From contig JAXLYV010000004.1 in NCBI GenBank assembly GCA_046351235.1, forward strand, positions 620,001-684,000: DNA of 64,000 bases. The letters run 5' to 3'. This document shows, piece by piece, positions 8,292 to 16,756 of this stretch (the first letter of the stretch is position 1; every line of letters starts with the position of its first letter). This DNA is from JBBSAT01 sp046351235 (GTDB lineage: Bacteria; Myxococcota_A; Polyangia; Polyangiales; Sandaracinaceae). The position numbers were made by a program, and so were the translations under genes. The notes below the pieces were generated by a model. The model was not told the DNA's origin and searched no databases. It worked only from the letters and a program-made list of their open reading frames with translations.

Positions 8292-9518
8292 TCAACGCGC
8301 GAGCTGATCGACGGGCCGGAAGCGCGCCGCGTCGCCGTGCAGATGACGCTCGAGCCAGGCACGGCGCGCGCTCCGCACGCGGCGGTCTCGCAGCTCGTCG
8401 AGCACCGGAACCCGCCGGCGCACGAGCTCGCTCACGAGCAGGAACGGCGCGCGAGCGAGCGGAAGCGCGACGAGCGGAAGCGCCGGAGGCAAGCGCGCGC
8501 CGCGGTACGTGCTGCTCGCCGCGAACAGGCGCGTCATCGCGAGGTGCTCGGCGTGCTCGAGCCGATCGCGCAGGCTCGCCTTCTCGCTGGGCGCGAACGC
8601 GAGGCCGTAGCCCCGCGCGAGCGTGAGCCCGTCCTGGCCTGCGCTCGAGGAGCCCTTGAGCGCCGCCACGAACGAGAGGCGCAGGGCGTCGCCGACCGTC
8701 TCGGGGAACGCCGTGAAGCGCACGCCCATGACGTGCCCGACGTAGCGCCAGAAGTGGAGCAGATCGCGCATGTCCTCGGTGCTCGTGCGGTAGCCGAGGA
8801 CGTGCATCGCGATCCCGGGCGCCACGCTGCCGCCGAGGAGCGTGAGCGTGGCGTCGCCTTGGCTGATGGGAACGCCCCACGCTTCGCGCTTCCACTCGGC
8901 GTGCGAGAGGAGCTTGCGACGAAGGACGGAGTGCATGACGCGCACCTGCAGCGCCGAGGCGAAGCCAGGCGCGAAGCGATCGAGCCCGCCCGGCTCCGAG
9001 ACGTCGATCCAGAACGACGCCGTCTCGAGGAAGCGGCGGCGCGCCGTGCCGCCGGCGTAGGCGCCAGTCAGCACGAGCGGCTTGGCGACCGAGCTCTCGC
9101 GGTAGGCGCTCGCGGTGATCGCGCCGGCGAAGCGGAAGACGTCGATGCCGTAGTGGCGGAACACGCGGGCGCCGCGCGCCACCCGCGCAGGATCGAGCCA
9201 GGCCGGCCTCGCCTCCGCGTCGCGGATCAGGCGCACGAGGGCGGGCGATGCCTCGGGGACGGCGTCGATCCCGTGGGTGATCGCGCGAGAGAGAAGGCCG
9301 CGCGCTCTCGCGGCGTCGCGGCCCGCGTAGGCGTCGGCGACGTAGGCGTCGGCGACCGGATCGCCATCGAAGTAGGCGGCCGCGAACGCGCGCGCCACGT
9401 CGTCGTCCGGGGCGGGGTCGACCCCGGTCAGCCCTCGGATCAGCGCGCGGGTGGCGCGCACGGCGGGGTGACGGGCACGCTCGAAGAAGCGGAAATCCGT
9501 GGGGACCTCGTCGGCCAT
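8292..9518 (-). CDS. MpaB-family (rubber oxygenase-like, DUF2236) protein
   Basis: A 408-residue protein with the helical fold signature of the ER-bound oxygenase MpaB / latex clearing protein family. Diagnostic stretches are the LQVRVMHSVLRRKL helix with conserved R-x-M-H, DATLTLLGGSVAPG, and LLHFWRYVGHVMGV. Family members bind a b-type heme through a histidine and some cleave polyisoprene or terpenoid chains, but substrates for most are unknown. There is no signal peptide, unlike secreted rubber oxygenases. The ATG at 9518 is preferred: a TATCCT box lies six bases upstream, and the residues further upstream in the open frame are low complexity. It is convergent with the kinase gene, 13 bases between the two stops. 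Confidence 0.8.
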   Translation of the reverse strand: MADEVPTDFRFFERARHPAVRATRALIRGLTGVDPAPDDDVARAFAAAYFDGDPVADAYVADAYAGRDAARARGLLSRAITHGIDAVPEASPALVRLIRDAEARPAWLDPARVARGARVFRHYGIDVFRFAGAITASAYRESSVAKPLVLTGAYAGGTARRRFLETASFWIDVSEPGGLDRFAPGFASALQVRVMHSVLRRKLLSHAEWKREAWGVPISQGDATLTLLGGSVAPGIAMHVLGYRTSTEDMRDLLHFWRYVGHVMGVRFTAFPETVGDALRLSFVAALKGSSSAGQDGLTLARGYGLAFAPSEKASLRDRLEHAEHLAMTRLFAASSTYRGARLPPALPLVALPLARAPFLLVSELVRRRVPVLDELRDRRVRSARRAWLERHLHGDAARFRPVDQLAR

Positions 9519-9524
9519 CCGGAG

Positions 9525-9530
9525 AGGATA
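9525..9530 (-). promoter_or_regulatory. -10-like TATCCT box for the MpaB-family gene
   Basis: TATCCT on the minus strand six bases before the ATG at 9518; no Shine-Dalgarno visible. Confidence 0.42.
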
Positions 9531-9621
9531 GAGCGGCCGGCCGGCACCGTGGCGAGCCTGACCGCGCGGACCGTGATGTTTCTCGGTCACGAATCGCCGC
9601 GTCGTCGCCACGTGCTGACGG

Positions 9622-10554
9622 ATGCCCCGCCTCGCCCTCGCCCTCGCCTCGCTGGTGCTCTCGCTCGCGCTCGGCCCCGTCGTGCGCGCTCAGCCGCCTC
9701 CCGCGCCGCCCGATCACGTGGAGCGGCGCACGGCGGTGCTCGAGGGTGACGTCCCCGTGCGCGTCGCGACGCGCTGGTCGGCCGAGACGAGCACGAGCGG
9801 CACGTCGATCGCGATCGGCGACGCCGCGCCCGTCGTGCTGGTGCGCGGCGCGAGCGCGGCCGCCGTGGAGGCGGGCGAGCACGGCGCGATCGTCGCCTAC
9901 GAGTCCTACGAGGACGCGCATCCCTTCCGCTGGCGGACGATCCGACGCGTCGACGGCCACGACGTGCTCGGCGACGAGCACACCACCGGCCGGCCCATCG
10001 CACGCGCAGGCGACATTCCCTTCGCCGTCGCGATCGCGGCGATCCCGGGGCGCGGCTTCGCGCTCTTCTTCGAGGAGATCCAGTCCGACGATCCGACGGC
10101 GGCGCGGACCTACTTGTTGGTGGTCGACGCCGACGGCGCGCCGAGCGGTCCGATGTTCGAGATCGCAGTGCCGTGGCCACTCGCCGGCGCAGCGTGGGAC
10201 GGAAGTGGCTACCACCTGGCGCTGATCTATCCGGGTGGCGGCGGCGGCATGCGCCTGTCGATGGTCCAGATCACGGAGCAAGGCGCGCCACGACAGCATC
10301 CCGACTGGTCGAGCGAGCCCGGCGAGATCGCCGACGTGCACCTCGTCACCGAGGGCGCGAGCGTCGTGGCGCACTATCGACGCGACACGCACTGGCTCGC
10401 CGCCGACGTCACCGCGATCGCGAGCTGGGGACAGAACCGACGCCACGCGACCGAGCACGGCACCCTCGGCGAGGGCGTGACGATCGGGGCCGATGGTGCC
10501 GGGCACCTCACGCGCATCGCCGAGCACGACGACGGCCTCGCGCCGGCGCGTTGA
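9622..10554 (+). CDS. Secreted protein of unknown function
   Basis: A 310-residue protein with a clear signal peptide (ALALASLVLSLALGPVVRAQ). I do not recognise the family. The mature part is beta-rich, with repeated short strands separated by DGs and GGs, for example LVRGASAAAVEAGEHGAIV, GFALFFEEIQSDD, LLVVDADGAPSGPMFEI and LALIYPGGGGGMRLSMV. This looks like a beta-propeller or tracking-type sheet protein in which each blade reports a value along a sequence. No cysteines, metal motif or anchor is obvious. It is divergent from the MpaB-family gene (103 bp between) and convergent with the second kinase. No Shine-Dalgarno or clear -10 box precedes the ATG. Confidence 0.75.
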   Translation: MPRLALALASLVLSLALGPVVRAQPPPAPPDHVERRTAVLEGDVPVRVATRWSAETSTSGTSIAIGDAAPVVLVRGASAAAVEAGEHGAIVAYESYEDAHPFRWRTIRRVDGHDVLGDEHTTGRPIARAGDIPFAVAIAAIPGRGFALFFEEIQSDDPTAARTYLLVVDADGAPSGPMFEIAVPWPLAGAAWDGSGYHLALIYPGGGGGMRLSMVQITEQGAPRQHPDWSSEPGEIADVHLVTEGASVVAHYRRDTHWLAADVTAIASWGQNRRHATEHGTLGEGVTIGADGAGHLTRIAEHDDGLAPAR

Positions 10555-10575
10555 CGCCGCCCCGCGAGGGTCGCT

Positions 10576-12006
10576 TCACTGGAACGGATCCATCAGCTCG
10601 TGACCGATGGGCGAGACGCGATGCGTGGTCGCCGGCGGCGCGGAGACGGGTGGCGCGGAGGCCGGCCGCGCCGAGGTGGGCGGCGGCGTGCCGTGCCGTG
10701 GTCGGTGCGCCGGCAGTGGCGCCGCGCGAGGGGAGCCGCTCGCGGGTGGGTCGAGCGCGCGTGGGATCTCGACCGGTGGTGCACCGATCGCCGTCGCGGG
10801 AGGCGGCGCGAGCGGCGCGGTGCTCGCCACGGGCGCGGATGGCGGCATGACGGCGAGCGCGCGCGGCGCCGGTCGATGCGCGATCCACCACGCGATCGCC
10901 GCGACCGCGAGCATCGCGAGCACCCCCCCCGCGAGCGCCGCCGGCCGGCGTGTCACCGGAAGCGCTGGCGGCGGCGTCGGCGCCGGTCTCGGCGCGGGCG
11001 CCGCAGGCGGTGCGTGCACGGCGGTCGGCGGGATCCCCTTCACGACGCCGAGATCCACCCGCTGTTGCGGCGCGCGCGCCGGCCGCGCATCGATCGTCGC
11101 CTCGTCGGGCTGGGCGCGCACGAACGGCGCCGCCTTCGCATCCCCGGGCCGGCGCAGCACCGCGCTACCCAGCGCCGCACGCATGGCGGCCGCGCTCTGG
11201 TAGCGCTGCGACGGATCGCGCGCCATCGCGACGCGGATCACCTCGCAGAGATCGGGCGAGGCCCCGGGGCGCCGCTCCACGACGTCGCGCGGCGGTCCTC
11301 GGCCCACGCTCGCGATGAGCTCGAGCGTGTGCGACGCGGCGTAGGGGCTGACGCCGGCGAGCGCCTCGTAGAGACACGCGCCCATCGAGTACACGTCGCT
11401 CCGCGCATCGACCGGATCGCAGCGCAGCTGCTCGGGCGACATGTACATCGGCGTGCCGATGACCATCCCGCGCTGCGTCAGCTTCGGAAGCGCGCCCTCC
11501 TCGAGCATCTTCACGATCCCGAAGTCGAGCACCTTCACGAGCACCCCGCTCGCGAGGGGCACGAGGAACACGTTCGAGGGCTTGAGATCGCGATGCACCA
11601 TGCCGGCCGCATGCGCCGCCGCGAGGCCGTCGAGCGCCTGGAGGCCGATGGTCACGACCTCGCTCTCGGGCAAGGGACCCTGCTCTTGGATGCGGCTCGC
11701 GAGCGAGCGCCCCGGCAAGAGCTCCATCACCAGGATCGGCCCGACCGCCGCGTCGCGGACGAGCTCGGAGACACCGACGACGTTCGGATGGCTCAGCCGC
11801 GCCGCCGCGCGCGCCTCCCGCTCGAAGCGCGCGAGCTGTTGCGGATCGGCGCCTGCACCGTCGTGCAGCACCTTGAGCGCGACCGGACGATCCATCGATT
11901 GATCGACGGCCTCGAACACCGCCCCCATCCCGCCGGCACCGAGCCGGCGGAAGACTCGAAAGCGCTCGGCGAGCACCGTCCCGACCGGAAGCTCGAGCGT
12001 GCTCAT
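10576..12006 (-). CDS. Membrane-anchored Ser/Thr protein kinase
   Basis: Hanks-type kinase of 476 residues from the ATG at 12006; the frame is also open to an ATG at 12090, and the start is not certain. The catalytic domain has glycine loop GAGGMGAV (23-30), ATP lysine K45 in VALK, catalytic loop HRDLKPSN (138-145), DFG at 161-163, then GTPMYMSPEQ. A long Pro/Ala-rich linker leads to a single membrane helix at about 352-372 (ALAGGVLAMLAVAAIAWWI). The C-terminal 95 residues outside are almost all Pro/Ala/Thr/Ser with no recognisable sensor domain. Unlike the kinase at 6167, all catalytic motifs are canonical. No substrate or partner gene is adjacent; upstream lies the S1-domain gene on the same strand, 183 bp away. 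Confidence 0.92.
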   Translation of the reverse strand: MSTLELPVGTVLAERFRVFRRLGAGGMGAVFEAVDQSMDRPVALKVLHDGAGADPQQLARFEREARAAARLSHPNVVGVSELVRDAAVGPILVMELLPGRSLASRIQEQGPLPESEVVTIGLQALDGLAAAHAAGMVHRDLKPSNVFLVPLASGVLVKVLDFGIVKMLEEGALPKLTQRGMVIGTPMYMSPEQLRCDPVDARSDVYSMGACLYEALAGVSPYAASHTLELIASVGRGPPRDVVERRPGASPDLCEVIRVAMARDPSQRYQSAAAMRAALGSAVLRRPGDAKAAPFVRAQPDEATIDARPARAPQQRVDLGVVKGIPPTAVHAPPAAPAPRPAPTPPPALPVTRRPAALAGGVLAMLAVAAIAWWIAHRPAPRALAVMPPSAPVASTAPLAPPPATAIGAPPVEIPRALDPPASGSPRAAPLPAHRPRHGTPPPTSARPASAPPVSAPPATTHRVSPIGHELMDPFQ

Positions 12007-12188
12007 CGCGGCCGCGATTCCACTCTCGCCGCCACGCGAGACCACGCCCGAGCCCGAGACCGCATCGAGCGTCTCGAAAGCACCCCGCATGCCCGCCGAA
12101 CGGCCGCGCGATCCGGGCCACGGAGGAAGGTCGCGCGTCCCGCCCAGACGCAGCGCGCGTCAACTGCGCACGCGCCCGCGCCGAGGCG

Positions 12189-13619
12189 TCAGGAGAGCTT
12201 CTTCTTCTTGAGCAGATCGCCGAGCGAGCCCATGCGCGCCTGATCGCGCGTGGACGCCTTGTACGTGTCGAAGTCGGCCCGCTCGGCGTCGTCGAGCGCC
12301 GCCTTGATCGACAGGCGCGGCCCGCGGCGCCCGCCATCACCGGCATCGATGATCTTCGCGGTGATGCTCGCGCCGGTGGGGAACTCGCGGCGCAGATCGG
12401 CGCCCGGCTTGGTGCCCGTCTCGGCGTTGGGGATCACGCCGCGGCCCGCGCGGCCCGAGCTGCCCTCGAGCTGGACGACGACGCCGAAGTTCTCGACCTT
12501 CTCGACCTTCGCCGTGACGATGCGCCCGACGACGATCGAGGGCCCACGGTCCTCGCTGCCGACCTGCGCGCCCTCGGCCGCGAGCGCGAGCCCGATGCGG
12601 CGCTTGACGGGATCGACCGAGAGCACGCGCGCGAGGATCGACTGGCCGATCGAGAGCGCGTCCTGCGGATGCTTCACGCGCGCACCGAGCTCGCTCACGT
12701 GGAGCAGGCCCTCGACGCCCGTCGCGATGCGCACGAACGCGCCGAACTCCACCAGCCGCGTGACCTGGCCGGCCACGACGCGGCCCACCGGCGCGACGGC
12801 CTCGATCGCCTGCCAGGGATCGGCCGCGAGCGCCTTGAGCGATAGCGTGATCTCGGTCTTGTCGCCCTTCTTCTCGATGCCCTTGATCTGCACCTCGACG
12901 GCGTCGCCGATGGAGACGACGTCCTCGGCCTTCACGCGCTCGTGCGAGAGCTCGCGGAGCGGCACGAGGCCCTCGATGCCGCCCACGTCGACGAACGCAC
13001 CGAAGTCGCGCAGCTGGGTGACGCGCCCGCGCTTGATCTGGCCGACCTCGAGCGAGGCGAGCGTCTGCTCGCGCGACTGCTTGGCCTCGCGCTCGAGGAG
13101 CGCGCGGCGCGAGACGACGACGTTGCGCGCCTCGACCTTCGTCACGAGGAACGAGAGCGAGCGGCCGACGAACTGCGTCGTGTCCTGCACGAAGCGATCG
13201 TCGAGCTGCGAGGCCGGGCAGAACGCGCGCACGCCGCCGAGGTCCACCTCGACGCCGCCCTTGTTCACCGCCACGACCTTGCCCTCGACGGGCGTGCCCT
13301 GCTCGAGGGCGATCTTCAGGTGATCGACGTTCGCTTCGCCCTTGCCGAAGCGCTTGGCCAGGCGAATCGAGCCCTCGGTCGAGACGACGAAGCCGCGCAC
13401 GCGGTCGCCCGGCTTCACGAGGGGCTTACCGCCCGCGTCGCTCAGGTCCGGCAGCTCGAAGTACGCCTGCTGCTTGTCGTCGAGGTCGACGAGGACCGCG
13501 TCCTTGCCGACGTGACCGACCACGCCCTCGACCTCTTCGCCGACCGAGACGCGACGCTGCTTGGCGACGACGATGTCGCCGCGGGTGAACATGTCCTTGA
13601 AGCTCTCGCCCTTCGCCAT
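12189..13619 (-). CDS. S1-domain RNA-binding protein (ribosomal protein S1-like)
   Basis: A 476-residue protein made almost entirely of five OB-fold S1 modules. They start at about residues 24 (EEVEGVVGHVGKDAVLVDL), 108 (GTPVEGKVVAVNKGGVEVDL), 193 (IKRGRVTQLRDFGAFVDV), 278 (VVAGQVTRLVEFGAFVRI) and 365 (IVTAKVEKVENFGVVVQL). Modules 3 and 4 carry the best FGAFV RNA-binding face; modules 1 and 5 are divergent. The highly charged tail DLLKKKKLS is unusual for S1. Bacterial S1 has four to six modules and binds mRNA on the 30S subunit. This could be rpsA or an additional S1-like paralogue, which cannot be decided without the genome. A TAGGTT box lies nine bases before the ATG. Confidence 0.88.
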   Translation of the reverse strand: MAKGESFKDMFTRGDIVVAKQRRVSVGEEVEGVVGHVGKDAVLVDLDDKQQAYFELPDLSDAGGKPLVKPGDRVRGFVVSTEGSIRLAKRFGKGEANVDHLKIALEQGTPVEGKVVAVNKGGVEVDLGGVRAFCPASQLDDRFVQDTTQFVGRSLSFLVTKVEARNVVVSRRALLEREAKQSREQTLASLEVGQIKRGRVTQLRDFGAFVDVGGIEGLVPLRELSHERVKAEDVVSIGDAVEVQIKGIEKKGDKTEITLSLKALAADPWQAIEAVAPVGRVVAGQVTRLVEFGAFVRIATGVEGLLHVSELGARVKHPQDALSIGQSILARVLSVDPVKRRIGLALAAEGAQVGSEDRGPSIVVGRIVTAKVEKVENFGVVVQLEGSSGRAGRGVIPNAETGTKPGADLRREFPTGASITAKIIDAGDGGRRGPRLSIKAALDDAERADFDTYKASTRDQARMGSLGDLLKKKKLS

Positions 13620-13628
13620 GGCGGCGCG

Positions 13629-13634
13629 AACCTA
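13629..13634 (-). promoter_or_regulatory. -10-like TAGGTT box for the S1-domain gene
   Basis: TAGGTT on the minus strand, nine bases upstream of the ATG at 13619, with only G/C bases and no Shine-Dalgarno between. Confidence 0.35.
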
Positions 13635-13674
13635 GCAGCGAAAACGGCGCAGGAAAGGGCGATTTTCGGGGCGC

Positions 13675-14991
13675 TCACCCGACCGCGCGATCCGGGTCGA
13701 TCCCATCGGCGCGCAGGGCCTCGGCGCTGGCCTCGGCGGGCTGGGTTCCGGGCGGATGGGTGTACCAGCCGGCCGGATCGGCCGTCTCCGGCTCGTCCCG
13801 GACCTTCAGAACCGTGAACATGCCCCCCATCTCGATGGTGCCGAAGGGCCCGGGCCCGCCGCGCATCGGCAGGCTGTTGCCCGGCATCGGCATGTCCATG
13901 TCGCCCATCCCGCCCATGCCGGTGGTGCCCATCGTCATCGCGCCCGGGACCGAGCGCGAGAGGCGCGCGTCGACGGCGTCCATGCGCGCGCCGACCATCG
14001 CCGGAAGCCCATGCCCCATCTGCGTCATGATGTGGTGGGTCATGTGACAGTGCATGGCCCAGTCGCCCGGCTCGGTCGGCGTCATCTCGATCACGCGCGT
14101 CGAGCCGACGGGCACGAGCACGGTGGTCTCGGGCCGCCGCGCGCTCGCCGGGATCTCGCCGCCGTCGGTCGCCGTCTCGTGGAACCAGAGGCCGTGGATG
14201 TGGATCGGGTGGTGATCCATCGGCGAGAGGTTGCCGAGGCGGATGCGGACGCGCTCGTTCGTGCCCACGAGGAGCGGCTCGGTCGCGGGAAAGATCTTCC
14301 CGTTGAACGTGAGCACGTTGAAGTCGTTCATCGCGTTCGGATCGGGACGGCGCGCGCCCACGTCGACCGTCCACTCGTGCGTCATCAGCACGAAGTCGCG
14401 ATCGACCGCCGGGCCGCGCGGAGTGCGCGGATGCACGACGATCATGCCCACGCAGCCGAGCGCGATCTGCGTCATCTCGTCGTAGTGCGAGTGGTACATG
14501 AAGGTGCCCGCGTGCCGGAGCTCGAGCTCGTAGGCCCACGTCGCGCCGGGCGGGATCGGCGGCTGCGTGAGCGCCGAGACGCCGTCCATGCCGTTCGGGA
14601 CGATCATCCCGTGCCAGTGCACCGTCGTCGGCTCGGGCAAGCGATTCGTCACGTAGATGCGGAGGCGTTCGCCTTCGGTCGCCTCGATCGTCGGCCCTGG
14701 CGTGCGGCCTTCGTAGCCCCACACGCGGCAGACGAGGCCGGGCGCCAGCTCGTGATCGAACTCCGAGGCGACGAGGTGGCCCACCTTCACGCCGCCGACG
14801 TCGCGCAGCGGGAGCGTGGCGCCATTCGGCGTGACCACCGAGGGCTGGCCGCCGGGGAAGCTCGAGGGGGAACGAGGGCGCGCGCTGCGCGCCGGTGCGG
14901 GCGCGGTGGCTTGCGCGAGCACGTCGCGAGGCTGGGCGAGCAGGACCACGCCCGTCGCGCCTCCGAGGCGCATGAAGCTCCGGCGATCCAT
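13675..14991 (-). CDS. Tat-exported multicopper oxidase with Met-rich segment
   Basis: A 438-residue copper oxidase. The N terminus is a twin-arginine signal (DRRSFMRLGG, then a hydrophobic stretch ending VLAQ). All four copper-binding motifs are present in order: TVHWHG, MYHSHYDE, HHPIHIHG and the type-1/type-3 motif HCHMTHHIMTQM, which fits HCHxxxHxxxxM. Between residues of the last third lies a Met-rich loop (MTMGTTGMGGMGDMDMPMPG) like the Cu(I)-binding loops of CueO and CopA-type oxidases. The expected role is periplasmic oxidation of Cu(I) to less toxic Cu(II), by family; activity is inferred. The ATG shares its A with the TGA of the upstream efflux gene (TGATG), so translation is probably coupled. 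Confidence 0.93.
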   Translation of the reverse strand: MDRRSFMRLGGATGVVLLAQPRDVLAQATAPAPARSARPRSPSSFPGGQPSVVTPNGATLPLRDVGGVKVGHLVASEFDHELAPGLVCRVWGYEGRTPGPTIEATEGERLRIYVTNRLPEPTTVHWHGMIVPNGMDGVSALTQPPIPPGATWAYELELRHAGTFMYHSHYDEMTQIALGCVGMIVVHPRTPRGPAVDRDFVLMTHEWTVDVGARRPDPNAMNDFNVLTFNGKIFPATEPLLVGTNERVRIRLGNLSPMDHHPIHIHGLWFHETATDGGEIPASARRPETTVLVPVGSTRVIEMTPTEPGDWAMHCHMTHHIMTQMGHGLPAMVGARMDAVDARLSRSVPGAMTMGTTGMGGMGDMDMPMPGNSLPMRGGPGPFGTIEMGGMFTVLKVRDEPETADPAGWYTHPPGTQPAEASAEALRADGIDPDRAVG

Positions 14992-16397
14992 CAGAGCTCC
15001 TCCGTCGTCGACATCGGGGCGCGCGGCGGCCTCGCGCTCGCCTCGCGGCGAACCACGTGCCCGGCGAGGAGCGCGTCCATCGCAGCCGCCTCGGTCCAGT
15101 ACTCGGCGCGGGTGTGCACGGAGGCGATCTCGCTGTCCTGTCGCGCGCGCAGCGCCTCGAGCAGCTGGAACACCGAGACCTGCATCGCGTCGTACTGCAG
15201 CACGGTCTCGTCGAGCACGCGCTGGCGCGCCGGCACGACGATGGCCTCGTAGTGATGGGCGCGGAGGGCCGACGAGAGAACGCGCGCCCGCGCCTCGCGC
15301 GCGGCCGAGCGGACCTCGATCGCCGTGCCGACGTAGCGCTCGAAGGCGGCATCGAGCGCGTGCTCGTGCATGGCGACGCGGCCACTTCCCTGGTCGAAGA
15401 TCGGCAGGCGCAGCGCGACGCCGCCGCCGAGCGCCGTGGAGGGCGCCGCCATCGTGGTGTCGGCCGTGCCGATGAGCGCGTGCAGATCCACGAGCAGCTC
15501 GGGCAGGAGCGCCTCCGTGCGCGCGAGGCCGGCGCGCCGCGCGTGGCCCACCATCGTCGCCGCGAGCGCGCGGAGCGCGAGGCTCGCATCGACGGCGCGC
15601 GTCTCGAGGTCCTCGGGATCGGCCGGCGCCTCGGGCGCGGGAGCGAGGGCCCCGGCGATCGTCCACGCCGTGTCGTCCCCGTGCAGGCCGAGCAGGCGCT
15701 GGACGTGCTCGCGCGCGACGAGCGCCTCGAGCTCGCGCTCGGCCACCGCGACGCGCTCTTCCTCGAAGGCGGCCTCGCGCACACGCACGTCGAGCGGGCG
15801 CAGGTTTCCCGCGTCGCCGAGCGCCCGTGCTGCATCACGGGCCGTCAGCTGCGCCTCGAGCGCGCGCTGCGCGATGGCGAGCGACTCCTCGGCGGCCGCG
15901 AGCGCGTAGAACGCCGCGCGCACCTCGTAGCCCGTCTCGAGCACGGCCTCGGCGGCGTCGAAGCGGGCTGCGTCGAGATCGGCGCTCGCCGCCTCGGACC
16001 GGAGCGGCGCCAGCACGACGCTCGCGACGTCCCACTCGACGCGCATCGCGACGGCCGACTGCCGCTCCGGCGTGAGCTCGGCCTCGACGGTTGGGTTCGC
16101 GAGCAGGCCGGCCGTGAGGAGCCGACTGCGCGAGATGCCGAGCTCGCGCAGCGTCGCGCGCAGCTCGCGGTTGTTGGCCATCGCGATGCGCACGGCCGCG
16201 TCGGCGTCGAGGGGCGCCGCCAAGATCTCGTCGACCTCGGTCGCCGGCGCGTCGTCGACCGGGCCGCTCACGTCCGCGAGCGTGGTCGCGTGGGTCAGCG
16301 TGCGCAGATCGTCCACGTCGCCGCGAACGCTCGTCGACACGCACCCGGCGAGCGGCATCGCCGCGACGAGCGCGAGAGCGAGGCCCTCAATGCGCAT
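14991..16397 (-). CDS. TolC/CusC-type outer-membrane efflux lipoprotein
   Basis: A 468-residue outer-membrane factor. Signal and lipobox MPLAGC are followed by long heptad-like helices in two homologous halves, typical of the trimeric TolC barrel-and-tunnel fold. Examples are AVRIAMANNRELRATLRELGISRSRL in short pieces (RIAMANNRELRAT, GISRSRLLTAGLLANPTVEAEL) and ALEAQLTARDAARALGDAGNLRPLDVR. The NPxV-EAEL motif after the first helix is shared with CusC-like factors. It overlaps the upstream His-rich lipoprotein gene by 11 bases and the downstream oxidase gene by one. No inner-membrane pump or membrane-fusion protein is present in the window, so either those are elsewhere or the channel works without them. 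Confidence 0.88.
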   Translation of the reverse strand: MRIEGLALALVAAMPLAGCVSTSVRGDVDDLRTLTHATTLADVSGPVDDAPATEVDEILAAPLDADAAVRIAMANNRELRATLRELGISRSRLLTAGLLANPTVEAELTPERQSAVAMRVEWDVASVVLAPLRSEAASADLDAARFDAAEAVLETGYEVRAAFYALAAAEESLAIAQRALEAQLTARDAARALGDAGNLRPLDVRVREAAFEEERVAVAERELEALVAREHVQRLLGLHGDDTAWTIAGALAPAPEAPADPEDLETRAVDASLALRALAATMVGHARRAGLARTEALLPELLVDLHALIGTADTTMAAPSTALGGGVALRLPIFDQGSGRVAMHEHALDAAFERYVGTAIEVRSAAREARARVLSSALRAHHYEAIVVPARQRVLDETVLQYDAMQVSVFQLLEALRARQDSEIASVHTRAEYWTEAAAMDALLAGHVVRREASARPPRAPMSTTEEL

Positions 16398-16668
16398 GGG
16401 CTTCTCCCCCCTCGCTCGGCGCGGGCATCACCATGCCGGGGTGGTGATGGTGGTGGTGCATCGCCGCCGGCGCCTCCGCGCGGTCGGCGAGGCCCGCCCA
16501 TCCTTCGCTGGGCGCGCCCGGGGGCGGCGGCTCCTCGGAGAGCGCGCGCCCGATCACCGGCCGCGACGCCGCCGCCGCCTCGACCGACGCTGCCGAGCGC
16601 GCCGAGTACACCTGGGGCGCCGAGGCACAGCCCGCGAGCGCCAGAGCCAACCACGGAGATCGCTTCAT
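16387..16668 (-). CDS. Small His/Met-rich lipoprotein (candidate metal chaperone)
   Basis: A 93-residue lipoprotein too small and odd to match a family I know. The signal MKRSPWLALALAGC ends in the lipobox ALAGC. The mature chain is Ala/Pro/Glu-rich and ends with a metal-binding patch: AMHHHHHHPGMVMP, then GGEAHAH at the C terminus, giving eight His and several Met in 30 residues. Being first in an operon with an outer-membrane efflux factor and a multicopper oxidase, it is probably a periplasmic copper (or other soft metal) buffer or chaperone; this is inference from composition and context. The ATG at 16668 has no Shine-Dalgarno; an in-frame GTG at 16689 preceded by GGAAGG is an alternative start. 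Confidence 0.78.
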   Translation of the reverse strand: MKRSPWLALALAGCASAPQVYSARSAASVEAAAASRPVIGRALSEEPPPPGAPSEGWAGLADRAEAPAAMHHHHHHPGMVMPAPSEGGEAHAH

Positions 16669-16669
16669 C

Positions 16670-16687
16670 GAGCCGCTATAGCGGCTC
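16670..16687. promoter_or_regulatory. Perfect 18-bp palindrome at the start of the metal-resistance operon
   Basis: GAGCCGCTATAGCGGCTC reads the same on both strands and ends two bases before the operon's first ATG. It contains a TATAGC box (16675-16680) six bases from the start codon, so a protein bound here would sit on the promoter. As RNA it would fold into a seven-base stem with a TATA loop. Operator or 5' UTR hairpin are both possible. Confidence 0.5.
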
Positions 16688-16756
16688 ACGAGCCTTCCGT
16701 GACCGTCTCGATGCGCGAACGCGCACGCCCGCGCCTCCGGGCGTGCGCTCGCGAGA

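Noticed and set aside
16430..16460. Six consecutive histidines read as a cloning tag
   Set aside because: The patch lies inside a natural lipoprotein flanked by Met/Pro residues, uses mixed codons, and sits in a native overlapping operon.
16670..16687. Palindrome as a terminator of the upstream lipoprotein gene
   Set aside because: It lies 70 bases after that stop, has no T-run, and overlaps the promoter box of the next gene; operator is the simpler reading, though not proven.
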